NCBI GenBank assembly: GCA_016630955.3
Contig: CM049993.1
Coordinates: 1,240,001 to 1,304,000 of the forward strand
Direction: 5' to 3'
From: Didymella arachidicola
Lineage: Eukaryota > Ascomycota > Dothideomycetes > Pleosporales > Didymellaceae
DNA: 64,000 nt
Part shown: positions 43,514-52,290 of the stretch, in pieces
Position numbering within the stretch: the stretch's first letter is position 1
How the letters are laid out: each line of letters opens with the position of its first letter
Notes under the pieces: model-generated
Told to the model about the DNA's origin: nothing
What the model saw: the letters and a program-made list of their open reading frames with translations, nothing else
The model's database searches: none
Made by a program: the position numbers and the translations under genes

Positions 43514-45648
43514 CCGAGTTCGGCCTCGTGATGCACACGGCGCGTGATGCACACCCCACCAACTTTCGCACCCCAGAATAAGTGAGGTTATTGATCGACA
43601 CCACAACGCTACTATCGCGAGATAAGTTGGTGGATTACTATATAGACTATTGCGAAACTTTTGGCTACCACAGTTTTTTTGGAGGACGCGTGGTGCGGCC
43701 AGTAGACGTTGTTGTGGGTGAAGGTGGTAAGGGCGCCTTATGGGCAGCCACCTGCCTTCGCACAGCACCACCACCACGATTCTTTGTTACTTTTGACTGA
43801 GATCTCTGTGAGGCCTTACTCTTAGCCTGTTTAGGCAATTGGGTACTTTTTTCTGCGTTGCTCTTGCGCTGAGCCTCTTCTTTACAAGCCTCAATTTGAG
43901 CGCGCTTTGCAGCCTGTGCCTTAGCTGTCAATACCTTCTTCTTCTCTCGCTCAACACGCTTATCTTCCTTCTCCTTCGCTTGAATAAGCTTCTTCTGGTG
44001 TTGAAGCTCCTTCTTAGTAGCTTTTGCTGCCTCCGCAGCGCGCTCTAGGTCCTCTTTTGCCTGGAGTTCTTGCTTCGCGCGCTCAATGCGTGAAGGACTC
44101 CACAAGACTGCACCACCACTGTCATTACCGTCAATAGGTTGCAAAGGTAGTACCCTCCGCTTTCTCTTCTTATTCTTATTAGCCTTTAGAGCCTCTTCTA
44201 GGCCTTCAATCCGAGCTTCTTGGACTTCTAATCGCACGTGGAGTTGGTGAAGGGCTTGATCAACTGCCTCATCAGCACTGGACCTATCCTCTTCTCTTGC
44301 ACGCTTAAGTAGCCGCTGCGTCTTGCGCCAACTAGGTGAACCTGGTGCAGGCTGAGGCCCTGTAGGCTCTGAGGTCGTGCTAGGCGTCCTTGGTGTTGGT
44401 ATTCTGAACTTCTTGAGCACGACGTCGGCATCTGGTGGGTGGATTCCAGTACACTTAAAGGCCTGTACAACGAGGTCTTTGGTGAAGGTCTTCTTCCAAG
44501 CTGCCCAAAAGAGCGGGAAGAAGTCAGCTTGACCTACAGGCACCCACCCCTCTGTGGTATGGCCGCGGTGAAGGAGTTCCATGGAGTAGCTCTGTGCCAA
44601 CGGCCCAAAGCACGCTACATCAAGCGGCTGAAGCGCGTGGGTTGCGTGCGGAGGGAATATAAGTAGGAGAATCTTGTTAGCATGAGCGTATTCGATGAAG
44701 GCCTGGGTAACGTGACTGCCGTGGCCATCAAGGATCAAGAGCCTGTACTTCCCTCGCGCTCTTACTCTTGTATAGCGATCAAACACCTGCTTCAGCCAGG
44801 CAACACCAAGAGCATCATTTATCCAGCCATTTACTGAGGTACCAAAGTGTATATCGTGTTTCCCTGCGTCGACGCGCTGCACCCAGCTCTCTTGGAGCTG
44901 GAGAGACGATGAAGGATAGATGACTGCGGGCGGCAACGCATAACCATCAGCTCCTACTGCTCCTACTACTGTCACCCACTTCCTGTTGCCATCATGAGAT
45001 GCTAGCTTGTATTTCCGGCGCCCAAAGAGTCGCTTATCGAAGATTCTGACGCCCTTTGACATCACTCCAATCATGAATCCCTTCTCATCCATATTGTACG
45101 TGTTTTCAGGCTCTATTGAATGCTGCTTGATTGTACTGTGCAGCAGGTCAAAATAAGAGCTAAAGGATTCATATGAAGCAGCATCGTGACGTGATTTTTC
45201 CATAGGCGTGGTCCAGGCTGTGAGAAGGTCGTCGGGGTAGCGATGAAGGAAGCGCGATACCCATCGATCGGAGGGCTCCCATTGACACAGCGACTTCACG
45301 ATTCTCCGCAGGATCTTTCTTGTAGGCATAAGGTGTCTCTCGGTAAGTGATTTGACGTATTGTACAACCTCTATTTCATCGCGTGGGTGGAGAACTAGCT
45401 GGTGTTTTGATTTGACCTCATTTGACGCGCATACACCTTGGTGCCTTCGGCTCAACGTAGTGCGACAACAACCGTGTTTCTGGGCAAGATCTTTATACGT
45501 AAAATGTTCTCCATACTTCAAAGTAGCTAGCTCTGCGAGGGCTTCTTTTAACGGCATCGTGGGGTTGAGTTATGGGGGGGTGCGCAGTATAGGTCAATGT
45601 TGGTGGGGTGTGCATCACGCGCCGCGTGCATCACGAGGCCGAACACGC
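43514..45648 (-). mobile_element. Fot-like transposon C, intact
   Basis: 2135 bp between TA at 43512-43513 and 45649-45650. Terminal repeats of about 50 bp (43514-43563 and 45599-45648) share TTCGGCCTCGTGATGCAC with about three mismatches over the arms. It carries an intact transposase. Its right TA is also the left TA of element A. Confidence 0.9.
43665..45557 (-). CDS. Fot1/pogo-like DDD transposase of element C, intact
   Basis: 630 residues. An N-terminal helix-turn-helix (YKDLAQKHGCCRTTLSRRHQ) and a CENP-B-like second HTH (about residues 60-120) precede the DDE_1 domain with YNMDEKGF (D157), LILDGHGSH (D277) and LQPLDV (D313). The C-terminal ~200 residues are Lys/Glu/Ala-rich coiled coil ending in a basic tail. 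It is homologous to, but clearly different from, the transposases of A and I. No stop or frameshift is present, so the element may be autonomous. Confidence 0.93.
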   Translation of the reverse strand: MPLKEALAELATLKYGEHFTYKDLAQKHGCCRTTLSRRHQGVCASNEVKSKHQLVLHPRDEIEVVQYVKSLTERHLMPTRKILRRIVKSLCQWEPSDRWVSRFLHRYPDDLLTAWTTPMEKSRHDAASYESFSSYFDLLHSTIKQHSIEPENTYNMDEKGFMIGVMSKGVRIFDKRLFGRRKYKLASHDGNRKWVTVVGAVGADGYALPPAVIYPSSSLQLQESWVQRVDAGKHDIHFGTSVNGWINDALGVAWLKQVFDRYTRVRARGKYRLLILDGHGSHVTQAFIEYAHANKILLLIFPPHATHALQPLDVACFGPLAQSYSMELLHRGHTTEGWVPVGQADFFPLFWAAWKKTFTKDLVVQAFKCTGIHPPDADVVLKKFRIPTPRTPSTTSEPTGPQPAPGSPSWRKTQRLLKRAREEDRSSADEAVDQALHQLHVRLEVQEARIEGLEEALKANKNKKRKRRVLPLQPIDGNDSGGAVLWSPSRIERAKQELQAKEDLERAAEAAKATKKELQHQKKLIQAKEKEDKRVEREKKKVLTAKAQAAKRAQIEACKEEAQRKSNAEKSTQLPKQAKSKASQRSQSKVTKNRGGGAVRRQVAAHKAPLPPSPTTTSTGRTTRPPKKLW

Positions 45649-45650
45649 TA

Positions 45651-47750
45651 CCGAGTCCGTGCGCGTGACGCCCACCATCGCGTAACGCCCCGCTGAGATC
45701 CTATCGACTTGTTGAAAAATAAGGTTACTGAGCCACCAACAACAGCAAATATTGTATAATATTGTAGTAGAGTAGTAAATAGACCTATGTGAACTACTTG
45801 TGCTACTTGTATTTACTTGGAAGCCTAACGTTGCGTCCGCGGCGAGTAGTGACTGGTGGAGGAGCTGAGGGTGCCTCAGGGGCTTCTTTCGCACCACCAG
45901 CATCACCAGCTTGTTTCTGACGCTTATTGCTACCTGAGGTAGCTTTTAAGGCTTTACGCTTACCCTTTTGGGATAATTGGATAGCAGTAGTAGCTTGACG
46001 AGCGTCCCTTTGACGCTGCGCTTCAGCTGCCTTCTTAGCCTTCTCCTGCACCCTCACCTCCTTAGCTCTCTCACGCTCTGTACGCTTCTCCTGAGCCTCT
46101 CTTGCTCTCTGAAGCTTAATTGCTACTTGCTCTTGCTTCTGACGTAGCTTTTGAAGATGCTGCTCCTCCTGTTCTTGCTCATTGATCTTCCGACGATAGT
46201 GTGCCTCTCTGACCTTCCGAGGAGACCAAAATACAGGTTGACTTTGGTACTCCTTCCGCTGTTGGAGACTCAGGGGCTTACTCTTCTTATTGTGCTTCTT
46301 CCTGTGTGCAAGAGACTCCTGCAGGCCTTTGTTCTGCTCAGTAAGCAGCTCAACCTGGGCAGTAAGAGAGTGAATTGCCCCTGTCAGCTCCCGCACTGCC
46401 TCACTGTCAGGTTCCTTCACATGATCCTTAAGTACCTGCCTTATACGCCTCCAGTCTGTTGGTCTAAGAGCTCCTGATTGTTCTTCTTTGTCTGTATAAG
46501 TGTTGTTGACTTGTTTGAGTACAGCAGAGGCGTCAGGGGGCCATATCCCTGTGGCTGCAAAGGAGTTGACGATTGTTGACTCCTGAAATGAGCTCTGCCA
46601 CGCCGCCCAGAACAGGTGTAAGAAGTTTGATTTAGTGACTGGAGAGGTCCCCTGACTGCTTTGGAGGAACTGCGTAAGCTCATTTGAGTATGCTCGTGCC
46701 AGAGGTGAGAACAGGCAAACGTCCAGTGGCTGGAGCCTGTGTGTTGAGTGAGGGGGAAGGATCATCACGAGTATCTTGCGTTGGTTGGCGTACTCAATAA
46801 AGTCAGGGGTAACGTGGCTCCCGTGGCCGTCAAGTATCAAAAGACGATACTTTCTCCGTGCTGTGGCCTTAGTAGCGCGATCGAACACCTGTTCAAGCCA
46901 GGCAAGAGCTATCTCGTTGTTGCTCCAGCCTGTACTAGATGAGCTGACAAAGACTGAGTGTTCCCCTGGCTTGATATCCTCCACCCAGCCTGAGTATATA
47001 GCTTGATTGGCTGCTGGGTATATGAGGCTTGCTGGCAGGGCTTCCCCTGAGGCACTTATGCAAGCAATAAGCGTGATCCACTCCCGTGAGCCGTCTTGGA
47101 GAGTACCTCTGACTTGCTTGCTGTCCCACAGTGGCCGGGAGAACACTCGTTTTGCACGTTCAAGTACCCCGATCATGAAGCCCTTCTCATCCATATTGTA
47201 CATGTGCTGAGGCTCAATGCTGTACTCAGCTATCTTGCTGTGTAGAAGTGTGAAGTAGGCCTCAAAAGAAGCCCCTGAGTCAGCTTGGTGGCGATTGCGA
47301 TCCTTCCCTGTTGCCCATTTGGTGACCAGTTCAGCTGTGTGACGGTGGAGGAAGCGAGTAACCCAGCTATCAGAGACGCTGCTACCAGCTACTTTAGACG
47401 CGTAATTTCGGATTTGAAGCCTGTTAGGAGGGAATCCGTCCTCAGTAAGCTTATTAATAAGCTTAATAAGCTCTTGTTCTTCAGTGTTGTTGAGTTTCCG
47501 TTGGTTAACTGCTTTGACCTCCCTAGAAGTTGAAACCCCTTTGTGCCTCCGCGCTAACGTAGACCGATCAACTCCCTTTGCTTTAGCAAACTTTGTGTAT
47601 GAAAGTTGTTCTTTATGATTGCGCAAATCGAATTCTGTAGCCGCTTCTTGAATTGAGTCCATATTGACTGAGCTATGGGGTGTTGAAGATGGGGTGCGAT
47701 TTGCTTAGCGGGGCGTTACGCGATGGTGGGCGTCACGCGCACGGACTCGG
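45651..47750 (-). mobile_element. Fot-like transposon A, right copy, complete
   Basis: 2100 bp with 44-bp perfect terminal repeats (45651-45694, 47707-47750; outer bases CCGAGTCCGTGCGCGTGACG) and TA on both sides (45649-45650, 47751-47752). Its 5' side (right) lies in the transposase gene of element B. Its 3' side (left) abuts element C. It matches the left copy at 1-1823 in inverted orientation. Confidence 0.94.
45803..47662 (-). CDS. Fot1/pogo-like DDD transposase of element A, intact
   Basis: 619 residues: an HTH_psq-like start (YTKFAKAKGVDRSTLARRHK), a CENP-B-type HTH (about residues 55-115), the DDE_1 domain with D158, D278 and D314, and a Lys/Arg/Gln-rich coiled-coil tail. It is identical over its last 466 residues to the translation of the left copy, so the two copies are recent or have been homogenised. 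A functional source of transposase for A elements is likely. Confidence 0.94.
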   Translation of the reverse strand: MDSIQEAATEFDLRNHKEQLSYTKFAKAKGVDRSTLARRHKGVSTSREVKAVNQRKLNNTEEQELIKLINKLTEDGFPPNRLQIRNYASKVAGSSVSDSWVTRFLHRHTAELVTKWATGKDRNRHQADSGASFEAYFTLLHSKIAEYSIEPQHMYNMDEKGFMIGVLERAKRVFSRPLWDSKQVRGTLQDGSREWITLIACISASGEALPASLIYPAANQAIYSGWVEDIKPGEHSVFVSSSSTGWSNNEIALAWLEQVFDRATKATARRKYRLLILDGHGSHVTPDFIEYANQRKILVMILPPHSTHRLQPLDVCLFSPLARAYSNELTQFLQSSQGTSPVTKSNFLHLFWAAWQSSFQESTIVNSFAATGIWPPDASAVLKQVNNTYTDKEEQSGALRPTDWRRIRQVLKDHVKEPDSEAVRELTGAIHSLTAQVELLTEQNKGLQESLAHRKKHNKKSKPLSLQQRKEYQSQPVFWSPRKVREAHYRRKINEQEQEEQHLQKLRQKQEQVAIKLQRAREAQEKRTERERAKEVRVQEKAKKAAEAQRQRDARQATTAIQLSQKGKRKALKATSGSNKRQKQAGDAGGAKEAPEAPSAPPPVTTRRGRNVRLPSKYK

Positions 47751-49106
47751 TACCTTTGCTCCCCCCTTTGCATAGTGCTCTAGCGCGCTATACACTGAAT
47801 TTGGTGAGCTGCCCTGCTGCCTCTTATACTTGTCTCGAATTAGAGTTGATTGCGACTGAAATTCAAGCAGGTTTTTGGGGGTTTGGGACTGCCAGGGCTC
47901 GTTGTTGGTAGGTAGTTGGGGTGATGGAGTCCGCAGCCTCACATTGAGGGTTGATATGACCCGTTCTGGGTCAAAGGGGACCAATCCAGCGCCTCGGAAC
48001 CCTCCCTGGATGTTGCTAGGGGTGATAGTCGCGTTATATGCTGCTCTTAAGCATACTAGGAACGACTGCTTGTCTATGTGGTTGATCCGGTTGCGCGAGA
48101 GCTTGTTGACCTGATGCCCGTACTCCCGCTTCAAAGGGGCAAAACAACCCACATCAAGCGGCTGCAAGAGGTGCGATGAGTGCGCAGGCATTGTAAGAGT
48201 TACAATCTTGTTCTCTTTGCAGTATTGGGTGAATGCTGCGGCCTGGTGGCTCTCATGGCCGTCTATAAGTAGCAAACGGTGGGTCCCATAGGTACGCTCC
48301 TTAGTATGCCTGTTAAAGTGCTTCAACCAGTCAAGACCAAGCTCGTTGTTGGTCCAGCCGTTCTCAGAGACCCCAATTACCCAGTCCTGGGGCAGATCTT
48401 TGTCCTTAGACCAGTTGGTGGTGTGGGTTTTGGCTTTAAGGATAATAAAGGGTGGAATAGCCCACCCTGCAGCATTTACGCCTAAGATTAACGTAGCCCA
48501 CTCCTTATTGCCTGGCTGTATCTGCTTTGCTCGTCCTCGGTTCTCTACGTCTGCAACCACTGCTCCAGGGGTAATCTGACCCATTGCAAAGCCAGTCTCG
48601 TCAAAGTTGTACGTGTCTTCGTCCACAATGCCGTACTTAGCTTTGACATTAGCTACTAGGCTGAACCAGCCCTGTATTATCTCAGGATCCTCGCAGAGGG
48701 CTCTCTTGTAGTCATACTTGCGACTAAACTTTACTTTTAGCCTTGGTTGACGCTTTACAAACGTACTGGGCCAATTTCGGCCAACAGGGGCCATTCCACG
48801 CTCTTGTCGCAGCAAATTGGCCATATCAGCCACATCTGACAAGCGAGGGGGTTCTCCTCGCTGTATAAGGTAAAGAACGTGATCAACAATCGCCTCCTCT
48901 GCGTGCTCATCCAGATACCGTCGGCTAGGCATAGAATCAACTCTTGAGGGCTGTCCAGCGCGTCGTTGGGCTAGTGTAGTTCGGGGCACGTTGAAGATAG
49001 CTGCAACGCGTCGCAGGGAGAGATTCGCATCCTGTTTGATAGCTTGAAGTGCAAGCTGTATCCGAGCTTCTTTTAACGCGTCTGATTGACCTTGTTGTTG
49101 AGGCAT
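47751..49106 (-). pseudogene. Element B transposase, N-terminal 452 residues
   Basis: The ATG at 49106 (MPQQQGQ) was chosen because the same start is used by E and G; the open frame further upstream runs through the terminal repeat. HTH regions are followed by NFDETGF (D159), IDGHESH and LQPLDV, all aspartates intact, and no stop codon until the A insertion. Codon GTA at the break continues in frame at 1826. It is inactive only because it is split. Confidence 0.88.
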
Positions 49107-49187
49107 TAGTGTAGGGAGAGAGTTTTGGTGTGGTCTTGGCAAAAGTGGCCCACTAGACAGGGTGGCCCACTTACCCGTGAGGTACGT
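47753..49187 (-). mobile_element. Element B, 5' half (Fot-like transposon split by element A)
   Basis: The terminal repeat 49127-49187 is identical to that of the 3' half at 2193-2253 and is followed by TA (49188-49189). The internal break is the TA at 47751-47752 where A is inserted. The matching 3' half lies at the other end of the window. Confidence 0.88.
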
Positions 49188-49189
49188 TA

Positions 49190-49506
49190 TATTAGAAAGG
49201 GGCTTAAACAAATAGTAGCTAGAAGAATTATTTAAACTACTATAACCTATAAGATTCTTAGCCTCTAATATAGAGGCTATATAGGTAGAAGGCTAGTATA
49301 TTATAATAGTTACCTTAGATATATAAGGTACCTTTAATACTTTTTTTTTAAAACTACCTACTTTACTAGATAGCCTAATAGGGATAGCTATAAAGAACTA
49401 TTCTATTTATTAACTCTTTTTTTACTAATTAAAGAGTCTAAGTCTACTTAAGCTAAGTTACTACTTCTAGCTACCTAGTTACCTATAGTATACTATAGAG
49501 CTTATC
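49190..49506. repeat. AT-rich RIP-like filler left of Gypsy-1
   Basis: Strongly AT-rich, CA/TG-poor, with short T and A runs. Not alignable by eye to the LINE or other elements here. No gene. Its last five bases TTATC are the Gypsy-1 target duplication. Confidence 0.55.
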
Positions 49507-50020
49507 TGTTACGAACTCTTATACCAGCCAATTGCTGACAGGCTGTCAGCGCTCAAGAAAAGGACTCGGGCAGTATGGTTACGGGGGCTCCCCGTGCGGC
49601 ACGGTTGTGACGTGGTGTTCCACGGTCACGTGACCTCGCTCACGCCTTGGCACTCGAGCAAGTGGACCCTCACGTGCCCAGCTCACGCAGCTCACGTCGA
49701 GCAAGTCGAGCAGACGCTCACGAAGCTCACGTCGAGCAAGTCGAGCATAGGATATCTCTTTAGTATATAAGTACGTAGGAACACAACCCTTATGGTTCGT
49801 GTTCAACCTAAGTTATCAAGTTTGTCTTTGGATCTCAAACCCAACCTTCGAGCTAGACAGTCTACTCTGTACTACTCATCGTTACCCTGCTCTCAAGACT
49901 GACAGATCGTATCTGTACACCTTATTGCAACCAACCCTTTCGGCTTCCTGTCACCGTACTCATCCCCGAGAACCAATAGAATTAGTGCTTACGAGCTTTG
50001 CTTAAAGTACGACTTCAACA
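49507..50020 (+). repeat. 5' LTR of Gypsy-1
   Basis: TGTTACGAAC..CTTCAACA. U3 carries CACGTGA motifs and a doubled block around AGCTCACGTCGAGCAAGTCG. A TATATAA box at 49764-49770 precedes the likely transcript start near 49799. Confidence 0.94.
49764..49770 (+). promoter_or_regulatory. TATA box of the Gypsy-1 LTR promoter
   Basis: TATATAA, 35 bp before G49799, the base at which an 8-nt sequence complementary to the primer-binding region begins. The same TAGTATATA context occurs in the other LTR variants in this window. Confidence 0.6.
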
Positions 50021-50022
50021 TT

Positions 50023-50030
50023 TTGAACAC
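50023..50030 (+). promoter_or_regulatory. Candidate self-priming primer-binding site
   Basis: TTGAACAC, two bases after the LTR, is the exact complement of GTGTTCAA at 49799-49806, which is the predicted 5' end of the RNA. Tf1/sushi-type chromoviruses prime reverse transcription from their own folded 5' end, and this fits. No tRNA complement was recognised. Confidence 0.5.
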
Positions 50031-50037
50031 CCCCAAG

Positions 50038-52290
50038 ATGAGTACTACCTCAGGATCCCGTGCTACCCCAAGCAACTCCAACGCATCACGCCGCACGGCT
50101 GATGACGATCTCGACATGGACGAGGAGGCAGCGGCGCCTGCCCCTACCAGTGTTTACCCAGTGGCTAAACCCGAGGCCTTTGATGGCACTCGCGACAAGC
50201 TGGAAGACTGGCTCATGAAGTTCGATCTGTTTTTCATGTTCCAAGGAGAACGCATCCCAGAGGAGAAACGTGTCACTTTTGTGAGTACGTTTATGAAGGA
50301 TCGCGCGTTCACTTGGATCAAACCCTTTATTCGCCGTTACCACGACGGAGCAAGCAACTCAGCAGACATCGACCCATGGATCGAAGACTTCGATCTGTTC
50401 AAGGAACAGATTCGCCAAGTATTTGGAGTACACAACGAACCAACCATCGCCCGACGTGAGATTCAGCGCATCCGACAAACTGCGTCCGCCGCCGACTACG
50501 CTGCTAAGTTTCAGCAAGTAGCTACGTTCACCGGCTGGGACGACGTTGCACTGATGACCATGTTCAAACAAGGCCTTAAGCCTAAGGTCAAGGAAGAGCT
50601 CATGCGGACTGCCGCAGCTACCGATACCTTCGACGCGTTAGTAAACGAAGCAATCAGTATCGACGTCAAGCTCTACGACCTTCAACAAGAATTACGAGAG
50701 GACCCTCGTGTGCGAGTCGTGACTCAGGTCGCTCGCCCACCCCAGGCTCCACGCAACCAGTGGCGCAACAACAACTACCGCCGTGGTCAACGTGGTGGCC
50801 TTTACCAAGCCAACATGGGACGCCGTGTCCACAACGATACGAACAGTGGATACTACGGTCCTGCAGCAATGGACCTCTCCAACATTAACAAAGGACCTGA
50901 ACGATGGAATGAGAAAAAGAAGGGTAGTAATAACCGCGGTGATAAGTCTTCAGTGACTTGTTACGGCTGTGGCAAGACAGGCCACTACGCCCGCGACTGT
51001 CGCATGAAGAACAAAGTAACCAGGCAGCTGAACATGCTGGCTCATGACGACAGCGGCGACCAAGAGTGGGAGGTCGTTACTAATGAGATGGGACGTCTCA
51101 TGGAAGGCCCCACTTCCGGACTCGACAATGACTACATCGAGGAGTCCGATGAGGATGCTCCAAGCAAGCAAATCCGGTCACCAACACCCTACCCTAAAAT
51201 GGAATGGATCGACAACGATCCCCGCCGATACCATGTGGTAGAGTGCGATACCCAGGACGACAGCATTGTTGTTGGCAAACGATACTACGATGCCATCTAC
51301 AAGTATGGCGACAAGTGCTACTCGATGGGAGGGAAACGTGTGATTATATGCGACAGAACGCAACACAGTCAGGGCATGATGGTCTCGCGCGACCAATCCA
51401 CCCAGACTCCTGTCTTCCAAGAACCTCAAGTACCAACGATAAACTTGACCATTGTCAACAACATCCCAGAGCACAAGGGAGAAGCGTCATCCGTCACTAT
51501 TCAGACACCAAGCCTACAGGATGTCGAGTCTGTCTGTGATTGGATGACGGAAGAAAATATTCAACGGTCAAGACAGTACCTGCTCGGCGACCCCGAAGCA
51601 CTTGAGAGATTCGACCGGCAAGTAGCCAACGCACGGAAGACCAACAAAGAATGGCACACGGAAGATTTCATTCACTGGAGAGAAAACAACTCTGCGACTC
51701 AGCAGCAGCTGGACGATTACAACTCATACGCTCGAAGTCGAGATGAACCCGATTTTGACCGACAGCCCGCTTTGCCAGCTCGGAGCTACACGTCACAGCT
51801 ACACCAGGACATTCGGAACCCGTATCATCCTCAACTTCCGCCTACGCAGTGTTACCACGAAGGCTGCGAGGACCATAAGCAGTTCAAACTGGACAGTGGA
51901 TGGTTTCCTAGCAAGCCCGAGAGCTGCGAGGAGTACTGGTGGGAATGTATGGACACCTATTGCACAGATCACTTGTGGGATAAACGCACGAATCTTCACT
52001 TCCCAGGAATTGAATGTGTGGAGGACATCTTCAACATGCACATGGTACAAAACGAGAGGTGCTACGGCCAAGAATGGGCTGAGTGCTTCCATCCGAAGTG
52101 CAGGAACCACGAAACGCTAAAACGCCTGAGCGGTTTCATGCCCCAGGACGAGTCTTTTTTAGACATATGGCAAACAGATGCCAAGGACGACCCGGACGAG
52201 AACTTTCACTCAACACAGTCCAGGGCTCCCGGAATCGACGTAAGGATTCCGATGAGAACCAGTCCCTCATCAAATTCCCTGTCGTGCTAG
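50038..52290 (+). CDS. Gypsy-1 gag
   Basis: 750 residues from the ATG at 50038. Retrotrans_gag core (about 45-230: VYPVAKPEAFDGTRDKLEDW, FIRRYHDG, GLKPKVKEELMRTAA), then a CCHC knuckle (CYGCGKTGHYARDC, about 305). Unusually, ~430 more residues follow, with a Cys/His/Trp-rich C-terminal domain (about 600-715: CYHEGCEDH, WWECMDTYC, HLWDKRTNLHFPG, CFHPKCRNH) that looks internally duplicated. It overlaps pol by about 130 nt. Confidence 0.9.
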   Translation: MSTTSGSRATPSNSNASRRTADDDLDMDEEAAAPAPTSVYPVAKPEAFDGTRDKLEDWLMKFDLFFMFQGERIPEEKRVTFVSTFMKDRAFTWIKPFIRRYHDGASNSADIDPWIEDFDLFKEQIRQVFGVHNEPTIARREIQRIRQTASAADYAAKFQQVATFTGWDDVALMTMFKQGLKPKVKEELMRTAAATDTFDALVNEAISIDVKLYDLQQELREDPRVRVVTQVARPPQAPRNQWRNNNYRRGQRGGLYQANMGRRVHNDTNSGYYGPAAMDLSNINKGPERWNEKKKGSNNRGDKSSVTCYGCGKTGHYARDCRMKNKVTRQLNMLAHDDSGDQEWEVVTNEMGRLMEGPTSGLDNDYIEESDEDAPSKQIRSPTPYPKMEWIDNDPRRYHVVECDTQDDSIVVGKRYYDAIYKYGDKCYSMGGKRVIICDRTQHSQGMMVSRDQSTQTPVFQEPQVPTINLTIVNNIPEHKGEASSVTIQTPSLQDVESVCDWMTEENIQRSRQYLLGDPEALERFDRQVANARKTNKEWHTEDFIHWRENNSATQQQLDDYNSYARSRDEPDFDRQPALPARSYTSQLHQDIRNPYHPQLPPTQCYHEGCEDHKQFKLDSGWFPSKPESCEEYWWECMDTYCTDHLWDKRTNLHFPGIECVEDIFNMHMVQNERCYGQEWAECFHPKCRNHETLKRLSGFMPQDESFLDIWQTDAKDDPDENFHSTQSRAPGIDVRIPMRTSPSSNSLSC
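52155..52161 (+). promoter_or_regulatory. -1 ribosomal frameshift heptamer, gag-pol
   Basis: T TTT TTA in the gag frame (codons TTT-TTA of ESFLD), a canonical U UUU UUA slippery site. Slipping by one base enters the pol frame (.. RHM ..). The same heptamer at the same place is found in Gypsy-2 (62256-62262). Confidence 0.75.

Noticed and set aside
49799..50005. A 68-residue ORF repeated at 7043, 7704 (-), 49799 and 56577
   Set aside because: It lies wholly in the shared R/U5 part of the LTRs; its conservation follows from the LTR repeats, with no protein-like features.
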